This document shows positions 54,071-62,189 of a stretch of DNA of 64,000 nucleotides, piece by piece. The notes beneath the pieces were generated by a model. The model searched no databases. It was not told the DNA's origin and saw nothing but the letters and a program-made list of their open reading frames with translations. The stretch comes from Draconibacterium orientale. GTDB lineage: Bacteria > Bacteroidota > Bacteroidia > Bacteroidales > Prolixibacteraceae. Each line of letters begins with the position of its first letter. Within the stretch, counting starts at the first letter, position 1. The translations under genes and the position numbers were made by a program. Location: contig NZ_CP007451.1 of the NCBI RefSeq assembly GCF_000626635.1, forward strand, positions 2,294,001-2,358,000. The letters run 5' to 3'.

Positions 54071-54643
54071 TTACTCACATTTTTCTCCTTGCGGCTCTTT
54101 CGCATTGGCCGGATTTGTTCCTCTGAGTGTCATAACGTAACTGGCCACTTTTTGGATCTTCTCATCGCTTATTTGCGTTTTATAAGCGGTCATTCCTTTT
54201 GCCGGCACACCATTTTTAATGGTATTAAAAGCACTCTCAAAATCGCACCCGTGCAATGTGTAATCATCCGTCAGGTTTGGTCCAATTGCATTTCCTTCGC
54301 CATTCATGCCGTGGCAGGCCATACATGCTAAATCGGTGTAAATTTGCTTTCCTTCAGCTAGCGATTCTTCATCGGTAAAAGCCACAAGGTCGTCGGCCGA
54401 AATTGATGCGATCTGGTATTTTGCATCGTGCTGCATCGATTTGTGCGCATATTCTTCATCCTGCAGGTTGCCTTCTTTTAACCAGAAGTAATAAGCGCCG
54501 TAAATTATCGACCAGCCAATGGTAATATAAAACAACATCATAATCCATCGTGGCGGCGGATTATCCAACTCCTTAATGCCATCATAATCGTGGTCCATCA
54601 GGTGCTCATCCTGCTCCAATATTTGTTTGTTTTTATCTGACAT
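54071..54643 (-). CDS. ccoP: Cbb3 oxidase subunit CcoP (monoheme form)
   Basis: The 190-residue protein has one N-terminal membrane helix (WIMMLFYITIGWSIIYGAYY) and a single cytochrome c domain with CMACHG and KGMTAYKTQISDEKIQKVAS carrying the axial Met. Typical CcoP has two hemes; this one has one. A similar cytochrome c domain is fused to the end of the CcoNO protein, so the second heme may be supplied there. It follows ccoQ by 11 nt. Confidence 0.92.
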   Translation of the reverse strand: MSDKNKQILEQDEHLMDHDYDGIKELDNPPPRWIMMLFYITIGWSIIYGAYYFWLKEGNLQDEEYAHKSMQHDAKYQIASISADDLVAFTDEESLAEGKQIYTDLACMACHGMNGEGNAIGPNLTDDYTLHGCDFESAFNTIKNGVPAKGMTAYKTQISDEKIQKVASYVMTLRGTNPANAKEPQGEKCE

Positions 54644-54654
54644 AGCTGTATTTT

Positions 54655-54843
54655 TTAAGTATTGATAGGATTAGAATCGCCATCTGTTAGAATTGAATTC
54701 TTTATATCTTCCATTTCCTGGTTGGGAATGCGCATGGTGCGAATGAAGATCACAATAAAAAGCATTACAAAAATGAGTAATCCAATGATGTAAAAGATCT
54801 GGATTCCTTCGATATTTGTTAATAGATTACTTACTATCTTCAT
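54655..54843 (-). CDS. ccoQ: CcoQ-like cbb3 small subunit
   Basis: The 62-residue protein has one membrane helix (FYIIGLLIFVMLFIVIFIR) and a short polar tail, as in CcoQ. It overlaps the ccoNO end by 17 nt, in the usual NO-Q-P order. Confidence 0.8.
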   Translation of the reverse strand: MKIVSNLLTNIEGIQIFYIIGLLIFVMLFIVIFIRTMRIPNQEMEDIKNSILTDGDSNPINT

Positions 54844-57310
54844 TTTCCTTGTTTTGTAGAGTTGTTAATACGTAGCTTGTTAGCTGTGTAATCTGTTTCT
54901 CGGAATATTGCGTTTTATACGGCACCATTCCCTTCGCTACATTTCCTTCCGAAATTGAATGGAAAACTTCCGCAGGCGAGTTTCCGTGCAGCCATTCGTC
55001 ATCCACCAAACTTGGAAATGTTGCAATTCCTTTTCCTTCCGGGCCATGACAGACTACACAGGTTGTTTTAAACATTTTCTCTCCGGCAGCCAGGTCTTCA
55101 GCACTGGTTAAAAGCTTAACCTCTTTCTGGTCGGTGGCTTCTGTAAATGATTCCGAATGTAGTTCAACTTCGGCAACTTCCGGCTGCTCCGAAATGTCTC
55201 TTCCCAGCTTGTGCATGTAGGCAATCATTGCAACGATTTGCTTTTTTGCATCGGTTTCAATACCCGATGCTTTTAAGTCGGCAACAATTCCTTCGGCTTG
55301 CGTAAGGTAATCGTCAACGGCTTTTTCGTCGTATCCTTCGGGGTAAGGAACGCCCAGCGTTTGCATGGCCCTGATCTTTTTCGGAGTTAGCGAAAGATCG
55401 GTGTTTTTAACCGCCAGCCACGCATAATTCGGCATTATCGATTGTTCGTTCATCTTTTGCGGATCCATAAAGTGGTTGTAGTGCCAGGCCGCATTTTTGT
55501 ACATCGGTCCGCCAACCACTCCGGCGCGCGCCAAATCGGGGCCGGTACGTTTCGATCCCCACTGGAACGGATAGTCGTAAACGAACTCGCCAATTTTCGA
55601 GTATTCGCCATAACGATCGGTTTCCCAGCGGAACGGACGAACCATTTGCGAGTGACACACGTAACAACCTTCTTTTACGTACAGGTCGCGACCCTCCAGC
55701 TCAAGCGGCGTATATGGTTTTACCGAATCGATTGTTGGTACGTTCGATTTTATAAATATCATTGGAATAATCTCAACAGCTCCACCAATAGCGAGGGCAA
55801 TAAATACCAGGATAGAGAAACGAACGCCTTTTCTTTCCATCCATCGGTGAACGGTTTCTTTCATCGGGTTGCGGGCTCCGGCCAGCACAAGGGCAGGTGC
55901 TTCGGCAGCTTCGTCGTTAACAAAACTTCCGGCAGCCATTGTTTTTGCCAGGTTGTAAACCATGATAAAGAATCCAACAAGGAACAGAATTCCGGCAGCC
56001 ACACGTGCCATATACATTGGTATCAGCTGTGTTACTGTTTCCAGGAAATTCGGATACTGCAGGAAACCTTCAGGGGTGAAGTTTCTCCACATCAGCCACT
56101 GTGTAACGGCTGCCCAGTAAAGCGGGATGGCATAAATTAAAATTGCCAACGTTGACAACCAAAAGTGAGTATTGGCTAATTTCTCAGAGAATAGTTTTGT
56201 TTTAAACAGTTTTGGAACCAGCCAGTAGAGCATACCAAATACAAGACCTCCGTTCCAGCCCATACCACCAATGTGTACGTGAGCGATGGTCCAGTCGGTA
56301 AAGTGGGTAATTTGGTTTACTGATTTCAACGACATCATCGGGCCTTCGAAAGTTGACATACCGTAAGCCGTTACAGCAACTACCATGAACTTCAGTGCGG
56401 CACTATCGCGAACACGATCCCAGGCACCACGTAGGGTGAGCAGACCGTTTATCATTCCTCCCCAACTTGGTGCTATAAGCATTATTGAGAATGTAGTACC
56501 CAAAGCCTGTGCCCAGTTAGGCAACGCCTGATACAACAAATGGTGTGGCCCTGCCCACATATATAAAAATATAAGCGACCAAAAGTGAATGATCGACAGT
56601 TTGTACGAATAAATTGGACGGTTGGCCGCTTTGGGCAGATAATAATACATTAAGCCCAAAAACGGAGTTGTAAGGAAAAATGCCACGGCGTTGTGGCCGT
56701 ACCACCATTGTACTACTGCGTCTTGTGCTCCTGCATAAATGGAATAACTTTTAAACAATGATATTGGCAACTCGAAAGAGTTTACCACGTGCAACATGGC
56801 CACGCCAAGGAAAGTAGCCAGGTACCACCAAATGGCTGCATAAATATGCTGAACACGACGAACAACAATTGTCCCGATCATGTTCCAACCAAAAACCACC
56901 CAAATAATGGTAATCAAAATATCAATTGGCCATTCCAGTTCGGCATATTCTTTCGAGGTGGTAAATCCGGCCAGCAGCGTAACGGCTGCAAGAACAATGA
57001 TAAGTTGCCAGCCCCAAAAGTGAATTTTGCTTAAAGTATCGCTAAACATTCGGGTTTTCAGCAACTTCTGCATCGAGTAATACACTCCGGCAAAAATGGC
57101 GTTTCCTACAAATGCAAAAATAATGGCGTTGGTATGCAGTGGCCTCACTCTTCCGAAAGTGGTAAATTCGAGACCAAAGTTGAATACTGGGAAGGCGAGC
57201 TGTGCCGCAGCCAAAATGCCTACCAGTACGCCAACAACACCCCAAACCAGGGTGGCCAGAATAAACAACTTAACGATTTTGTTGTCGTAATTAAATTTTT
57301 GATTTTCCAT
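54827..57310 (-). CDS. ccoNO: Fused cbb3 oxidase subunits CcoN-CcoO with extra cytochrome c domain
   Basis: This 827-residue protein is the catalytic subunit of a cbb3 oxidase. Residues ~1-460 are CcoN with heme and CuB His residues (His59, His206, His256-257, His344, His346). CcoO follows with heme site CYVCH (549-553) and PFRWETDRYGEYSKIG. From ~730 a further cytochrome c domain with CVVCH (751-755) and KGMVPYKTQYSEKQI closely resembles CcoP's domain. CcoN-CcoO fusion is known in Bacteroidota; the third domain is less usual. It overlaps ccoQ by 17 nt and ccoS by 20 nt. Confidence 0.95.
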   Translation of the reverse strand: MENQKFNYDNKIVKLFILATLVWGVVGVLVGILAAAQLAFPVFNFGLEFTTFGRVRPLHTNAIIFAFVGNAIFAGVYYSMQKLLKTRMFSDTLSKIHFWGWQLIIVLAAVTLLAGFTTSKEYAELEWPIDILITIIWVVFGWNMIGTIVVRRVQHIYAAIWWYLATFLGVAMLHVVNSFELPISLFKSYSIYAGAQDAVVQWWYGHNAVAFFLTTPFLGLMYYYLPKAANRPIYSYKLSIIHFWSLIFLYMWAGPHHLLYQALPNWAQALGTTFSIMLIAPSWGGMINGLLTLRGAWDRVRDSAALKFMVVAVTAYGMSTFEGPMMSLKSVNQITHFTDWTIAHVHIGGMGWNGGLVFGMLYWLVPKLFKTKLFSEKLANTHFWLSTLAILIYAIPLYWAAVTQWLMWRNFTPEGFLQYPNFLETVTQLIPMYMARVAAGILFLVGFFIMVYNLAKTMAAGSFVNDEAAEAPALVLAGARNPMKETVHRWMERKGVRFSILVFIALAIGGAVEIIPMIFIKSNVPTIDSVKPYTPLELEGRDLYVKEGCYVCHSQMVRPFRWETDRYGEYSKIGEFVYDYPFQWGSKRTGPDLARAGVVGGPMYKNAAWHYNHFMDPQKMNEQSIMPNYAWLAVKNTDLSLTPKKIRAMQTLGVPYPEGYDEKAVDDYLTQAEGIVADLKASGIETDAKKQIVAMIAYMHKLGRDISEQPEVAEVELHSESFTEATDQKEVKLLTSAEDLAAGEKMFKTTCVVCHGPEGKGIATFPSLVDDEWLHGNSPAEVFHSISEGNVAKGMVPYKTQYSEKQITQLTSYVLTTLQNKENEDSK

Positions 57311-57512
57311 GAGTTGGATAATTATTTTTTATTATTCTTTTTTCTTCATTGGTTTCCGGTTCCGATTCCACATCGTCGTCGTCAAAAAGCATCCGCATCG
57401 ATGGAGTTTCGCTATCGTCGTACTGCCCCGACCGAACCGACCAGATAAAAGCACCCAAAAAAATGAGCGCCACCAGTAAACTTACTCCTATAAGCAGATA
57501 AAAGATGTTCAT
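57291..57512 (-). CDS. ccoS: CcoS oxidase maturation protein
   Basis: The 73-residue protein has one N-terminal helix (FYLLIGVSLLVALIFLGAFI) and the CcoS hallmark FIWSVRSGQYDD, followed by an acidic tail (MLFDDDDVESE). CcoS is needed to insert heme and copper in CcoN. It overlaps the start of ccoNO by 20 nt, and its ATG directly follows the cytochrome c stop as TAAATG. Confidence 0.9.
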   Translation of the reverse strand: MNIFYLLIGVSLLVALIFLGAFIWSVRSGQYDDSETPSMRMLFDDDDVESEPETNEEKRIIKNNYPTHGKSKI

Positions 57513-58388
57513 TTATTCCTCTTTGCCGGCCCGGCTAATTTTAAAAATCTGAAATACTACATAGCCAATGGTTCCCCAGGCTCCCAAAACAGCTGCTAAA
57601 TACGACAGCAAAAGCCAGGTTTGTATATTGTCGTTGGTTGACCAAAGCACTTCTTCTTTAATCAATACCGGAGTAGGTTTTGGCTGTCCTACTTTTGAGG
57701 CGTCAAGCACCACATCTTCGGTAATAAATCCTTCTCCCAAGTCTATAACCAGCGTTACCATTCCCTGTTCGTCACCAATCAGAGTTTCAGGAATGGCATA
57801 TTCTGCACGTCCTTCGTTGTTGGTAAGCACCTCTCCGATAGGGAGTATTCCGAATGCTTTTTGCGCACCAATTGTAATTGGCGTTTCGGCAAGTGCAACA
57901 TAAACACTATCCTTATTCTGGTATTCTGCGAAAACTTCAACAACGCGCTCAGCTTCGTTTACCGAAGCCAGTACTTTTGCTTTTTTTGGCGGTTCTTCTA
58001 CCAGTAATGCTTCGGTATCAGGGCTGTAATTGCGAATGTAATTTACCAAACGCCAGCGGTCGTCTTCCGAAAGAGTGGTTTCGAATTGTGGCATACCACC
58101 GCGCCCGTGTGTAATTTTATAAAACAACTCGCCCTCGGTGTTGGCCTGCATTTGGTCGCTGGTTACATCGGGTGGGGGAGGAACCAATGGTAATCCGTTG
58201 TTTTTCCCCGCATCGCCGTGGCACGATTTACAATTGAGTAAGTAGAGGTCTTTTCCCTTTTTTACATTGGCGAGGTTATATTCTGATGGGTTCTCAATAT
58301 TTTTCTGATCTTCAGGAACCAACCATTCCTGAGCCATTCCCTGCTGGGCAAGAAAAAGGATTGCTACAACTAATAATTTGATCTTCAT
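57513..58388 (-). CDS. Membrane-anchored monoheme cytochrome c
   Basis: The 291-residue protein has a signal peptide (cut after GMAQ, residue 20), one heme c site CKSCHG at 53-58 and axial Met in RGGMPQFETTL. A beta-rich domain spans ~140-240 and a C-terminal membrane helix near 255-280 (WLLLSYLAAVLGAWGTIGYV) ends the protein. It is directly upstream of ccoS and 6 nt downstream of the NrfD gene. It likely takes electrons from the NrfD/ferredoxin module and passes them toward the oxidase. Confidence 0.85.
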   Translation of the reverse strand: MKIKLLVVAILFLAQQGMAQEWLVPEDQKNIENPSEYNLANVKKGKDLYLLNCKSCHGDAGKNNGLPLVPPPPDVTSDQMQANTEGELFYKITHGRGGMPQFETTLSEDDRWRLVNYIRNYSPDTEALLVEEPPKKAKVLASVNEAERVVEVFAEYQNKDSVYVALAETPITIGAQKAFGILPIGEVLTNNEGRAEYAIPETLIGDEQGMVTLVIDLGEGFITEDVVLDASKVGQPKPTPVLIKEEVLWSTNDNIQTWLLLSYLAAVLGAWGTIGYVVFQIFKISRAGKEE

Positions 58389-58394
58389 GGTCTT

Positions 58395-59756
58395 TTATTT
58401 TTTCGGTTCAGCAAGAATTTCTTTGTCAATACCTTTTTCCTCGGCGTACTCCCAAATCGTGATTACCGGGAACATTTTGGCCAGTACAGTAATAATAAGC
58501 AGCGCGGCCATAAAAGAGAAGATGGTAATCATGATCTCGATGCTGGTTGGCGAATAATGTTTGAAATAGTCGGGCACATTCTGTACCGGTAAAAACGGGT
58601 GTTCCAGCGTTGGAACAACAATAATATATCGTTTTAACCACGAGGCAATAAGCACAAAAACAGAAATAATCGTTAATGGTAAAGGTTTTCTGAAAAACGG
58701 GAAAAGCATCAAAAGTATAGGTAGAATTAATCCCAGCATTTGTGCCGACCAGAACATCGGAGCATAACTACCGGTGAACAGGGTGCGCAGGTGAATTCCT
58801 TCAGCCGTTTTCATTTTGTAGGCCGGTACCCAAAATTCGTTGATGTTGAAATACAGGTAAACCAGGCAAACAAAAACCAGCAATTTTCCCATGTAATCGA
58901 AATGCAACTCTTCAAAATAGTCGCCTAAACGGTAACGAACCCTATAGGCATACATTAATATAACAACAGCTGCCGCACCGGCCACAAAAGCGCCGGCCAC
59001 AAAGTAGGGACCGAAAATGGTGGTATCCCAACCCGAACGAAGAGTGGCTGCAAATAACCACGATGTAACGGTGTGAATGGATAAACCAACCGGAAGAATA
59101 AGTATCATAAGCACGCGCATGGAATGTGCTACGAGCTTGTATTGTTTGTCATTTCCTTTCCAGCCAAGTGACAGTATTTTATATACCTGCATTTTCCATT
59201 TCGGAATATCGTCGCCACCACGGTCGCGCAACAATGCAAGGTCGGGAATGAGCGGGATATAATATAACAGTACCGAAATGGTTAGGTAAGTGGTTACAAC
59301 TGTAACGTCCCAGATAATTGGTGAAGCAAAACGTCCGTGCAAAAATACGTTGAGAAAGCGGTCGGGACGCCCCATGTCCATTACAATAATAATTCCGGCA
59401 AGTGCTACTGCTGCAATTGCAATTTGCTCGGCTACCCGCGAAATGGGTTTCGACCAACTGATTTTTAAAAGTTGTAGCGAAGAACTGATTAGAAATCCGA
59501 TCAAACTAACAGCCACAAAAAACACAAAGTTAGCGATGTACATTCCCCACGAAACGTAGTCGCGCATACCGGTAACTCCCAGTCCGTCGCGAATTTGTAT
59601 TCCCCAGCCCCACAAACCAACGGCGGCAAACATTACCAGTATGAAATACCAAAAATGCGTGAGCTCATCGCGTTTTACAATCGAGCGGGTAAGGTCGAAA
59701 GTTATCTTATCCAGTAATTTCCGGGATTCTTCCGGCGATTTTGTTTTTTCCATCAT
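58395..59756 (-). CDS. NrfD/PsrC-family polytopic membrane quinone-binding protein
   Basis: The 453-residue protein has about ten helices and the NrfD/PsrC pattern (MRDYVSWGMYIANFVFFVAV, SLIGFLISSSLQLLKI, MRVLMILILPVGLSIHTVTS). NrfD-type proteins oxidise or reduce quinone at the membrane. It lies between the ferredoxin gene (16 nt) and the cytochrome c gene (6 nt). The length and order are close to the ActC subunit of alternative complex III and to polysulfide reductase membrane subunits. The start may be either of two Met codons. Confidence 0.9.
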   Translation of the reverse strand: MMEKTKSPEESRKLLDKITFDLTRSIVKRDELTHFWYFILVMFAAVGLWGWGIQIRDGLGVTGMRDYVSWGMYIANFVFFVAVSLIGFLISSSLQLLKISWSKPISRVAEQIAIAAVALAGIIIVMDMGRPDRFLNVFLHGRFASPIIWDVTVVTTYLTISVLLYYIPLIPDLALLRDRGGDDIPKWKMQVYKILSLGWKGNDKQYKLVAHSMRVLMILILPVGLSIHTVTSWLFAATLRSGWDTTIFGPYFVAGAFVAGAAAVVILMYAYRVRYRLGDYFEELHFDYMGKLLVFVCLVYLYFNINEFWVPAYKMKTAEGIHLRTLFTGSYAPMFWSAQMLGLILPILLMLFPFFRKPLPLTIISVFVLIASWLKRYIIVVPTLEHPFLPVQNVPDYFKHYSPTSIEIMITIFSFMAALLIITVLAKMFPVITIWEYAEEKGIDKEILAEPKK

Positions 59757-59772
59757 TTAAAGTTTAGTCGGT

Positions 59773-60690
59773 TTATGAGTGGTGATCTTCAATTTCGCCC
59801 TGAAATGGGAAAGCCCTGTCTTTTGGTGGCAGGTAATAAACACGCGGTTTAGTTCCCAGCTCTTCCATTAAAGTATAAGCAGCATTGTCTTTAATTAATT
59901 TGCTGAAACTGGTAGTTTCGTGTGTGGTTCCGTTGGTAACTGCATCTTCGTTTTGGTCGCCAAACCAGTAAACACCGTTGGGGCACGACGAAACACAGGT
60001 TGGTAATTTGCCATCGCGTAAACGGTCGGCGCTAAACAAACACTTCGAAATGGTACCTTTTTTCTGCGGAACGTTGGCTTCAATATTATAAGTTACGCCT
60101 TCGTATTTTTCGGCATCGCGTGGCTCGAACCAGTTAAAAACCCTTGCCGAATACGGACAGGCCGCAATACAGAAACGACAGCCGATACAGCGTTCATTGT
60201 CGATAAGCACAATACCGTCTTCGCGTTTAAAAGTTGCGTTAACCGGGCATACTTTTGTACATGGCGGGTTATCGCAGTGCTGACACGGTTTTGGCATGTA
60301 ATACGGAGCGGTGTGCTCGGCATCCTGCATTTGTAATACATTAATATGGTGTTGCTCCGGACGTAACTGGTGGTGGTTTTGGCAACCCTTCATACATTCG
60401 CGGGCATTGCGGCATTTCGACAAATCGATAACCATCACAAATTTGCGGTTTGGTAAACCTTGTCTTCCCCGCTTCTGATTTTCCGAAAGACTTGGCATAT
60501 CAGCAGGTTTAAGCTGTGCCTTGCTAACTTCAACAAGTTCTCCGCTCGATGTAAGCAGCTTAATTGTGTCTCCCGAGGCGGTCTCCACCTGGTTGCATGA
60601 ACTTAAAAGACTGGAGCCTCCAACTAGTCCGGCTGCACCAACCGACACACCCAACTTTTTCACGAAACTTCTGCGTGATTTATTTTCCAT
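59773..60690 (-). CDS. Exported 4Fe-4S dicluster-type ferredoxin protein (DmsB/NrfC-like)
   Basis: The 305-residue protein starts with a Tat signal (SRRSFVKKLGVSVGAAGL) and a lipobox (LSSC). It carries four sets of Cys: CRNARECMKGCQNHH, CQHCDNPPCTKVCPVNATF, CIGCRFCIAACPYSARVF and CLFSADRLRDGKLPTCVSSC, fitting several [4Fe-4S] clusters. It would pass electrons between the NrfD protein and another partner. No molybdopterin subunit is adjacent. It is the first gene of the leftward respiratory cluster. A possible operator lies upstream at 60719-60742. Confidence 0.9.
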   Translation of the reverse strand: MENKSRRSFVKKLGVSVGAAGLVGGSSLLSSCNQVETASGDTIKLLTSSGELVEVSKAQLKPADMPSLSENQKRGRQGLPNRKFVMVIDLSKCRNARECMKGCQNHHQLRPEQHHINVLQMQDAEHTAPYYMPKPCQHCDNPPCTKVCPVNATFKREDGIVLIDNERCIGCRFCIAACPYSARVFNWFEPRDAEKYEGVTYNIEANVPQKKGTISKCLFSADRLRDGKLPTCVSSCPNGVYWFGDQNEDAVTNGTTHETTSFSKLIKDNAAYTLMEELGTKPRVYYLPPKDRAFPFQGEIEDHHS

Positions 60691-60718
60691 AAACAGGCAT
60701 TTTTTTTAGAACTATGGT

Positions 60719-60742
60719 GCTGAAATCAATGCTTATTTCAGC
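60719..60742. promoter_or_regulatory. Inverted repeat before the ferredoxin-cbb3 cluster
   Basis: GCTGAAAT (60719-60726) and ATTTCAGC (60735-60742) are exact complements 8 nt apart. It lies 29-52 nt upstream of the ferredoxin start. It could be an operator or an RNA hairpin in the leader. Confidence 0.5.
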
Positions 60743-61019
60743 TAAATTTAGTTTCTCAACCTCACGAATTTATAAAATAAGTGCAAAGCAGCAAACTAAT
60801 CCGGCTAGTTCAATAATAAAATACCAAATTGACTTTAAATGTTATAAGTGAGTAAGTTACAGTGTTTTTATGTATTTGTAAAATTTTATTTTTGCTATAA
60901 TAACTTGATATTTCATGAGATAGGTTTTAGGACTGATAAAATATCTTTTTTGGGGGTGAACAAATGCATTTTCATGTTGTTTATAAAGGATTTTTTTGAA
61001 GGCCTTGGCGCTGCTTAAA

Positions 61020-61035
61020 CGTGATCAATGTCACA
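61020..61035. promoter_or_regulatory. CRP/FNR-like binding site between two oxidase groups
   Basis: cGTGAtcaatgTCACa fits the palindrome TGTGA-N6-TCACA at nine of ten positions. It lies about halfway between the divergent ferredoxin (60690) and SCO (61364) genes. Oxygen- or redox-sensing CRP/FNR proteins commonly act on such sites. The rest of 60691-61363 is AT-rich and gene-free. Confidence 0.55.
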
Positions 61036-61363
61036 CATAAATATGCTGTAAAACATGTTTATAAATTAAGCCCTGGTGGTGGATGGGTGGCTTAAAGTTA
61101 TAGGATTCCCTGAAAATTCATACAGCACAGCTTTTATATTTTTTAGCGTAAATATTGATCAAAAGAAGTCAATTCGTAAAAAATCAAAAGAAACTTATTC
61201 TTTACATAAACATTATCAGTCTTTTGTGGTTTTAAGATATGAAAAAAGTTAAAAAGGTATTATTGTGTTTCGTTGAATACAGGAGTTTGTAAAACTTAAA
61301 AACGATAATAACGTACTACTGATTTAAAAACTAAATAAACCTTGCCGTATTGATCTGGCTTTT

Positions 61364-62179
61364 ATGAAAAATACTGTAACCTATATTACCACGTTTCTTG
61401 CAGGTATGTTTCTGTTACTTGCCAACATTTCAAATGCTCAAAGTGTAATTAATCCTGCCGCTACCGACGATGATGTTGAAATTGGGGTTGTAGAACATCT
61501 TGACGATTATTTACCCGATAGCATTTCGTTGATTAATGAAGCCGGCGATCAGGTTTGGTTGTCCGATCTTATTGATAAGCCAACAATTCTGAATTTTGTG
61601 TATTACCGTTGTCCCGGAATTTGCAGCCCGCTGATGGAAGCAGTTGCCGGGGTGATGGACAAATCGGACCTTGTTCCCGGAGAAGATTACCAGGTGTTGA
61701 CGATTAGTTTTGATCCGCGTGAAACAATTGATTTGGGAATCAGGAAAAAAACAAATTACCTGCAGCTGATGAATAATCCCGACAAAGTGGAAGAAGCCAA
61801 AACAGGCTGGTTGTTTTTTGTTTCCGACAGTGCAAGCATTGTGAAGGCTACAACCGCAACAGGGTTTAAATACAAAAAAACAGGTAACGATTTTCTGCAT
61901 GCCGCATCGTTAATCGTTGTAAGCCCTGAGCGGAAAATTACCCGTTATTTAAACGGGCTGTACTTTTTACCGTTCGAATGGAAAATGGCCATTGTTGAAG
62001 CATCGAAAGGCCAGTCGGGACCAACATTGAATAAAGTACTTCGGTTTTGTTATTCCTACGATCCGCAAGGACAAACATATGTATTAAATGTAACTAAAGT
62101 AAGCGGAACCATAATTATGTTTTTCGCGCTGGTTTTACTGCTGTTTCTGGTATTAAAACCAAAGAAAAAAGTAAATTAA
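61364..62179 (+). CDS. SCO1/SenC/PrrC copper chaperone
   Basis: The 271-residue protein has a signal peptide and a thioredoxin-fold SCO domain. The copper ligands are Cys83 and Cys87 in CPGIC and His179 in DFLHA, with FDPRETIDL and VYYRCPG around them. A C-terminal membrane helix (TIIMFFALVLLLFLVL) anchors it. SCO proteins deliver copper to CuA or CuB of oxidases. It is 10 nt before the subunit I gene. Confidence 0.93.
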   Translation: MKNTVTYITTFLAGMFLLLANISNAQSVINPAATDDDVEIGVVEHLDDYLPDSISLINEAGDQVWLSDLIDKPTILNFVYYRCPGICSPLMEAVAGVMDKSDLVPGEDYQVLTISFDPRETIDLGIRKKTNYLQLMNNPDKVEEAKTGWLFFVSDSASIVKATTATGFKYKKTGNDFLHAASLIVVSPERKITRYLNGLYFLPFEWKMAIVEASKGQSGPTLNKVLRFCYSYDPQGQTYVLNVTKVSGTIIMFFALVLLLFLVLKPKKKVN

Positions 62180-62189
62180 ACTAAACTTT

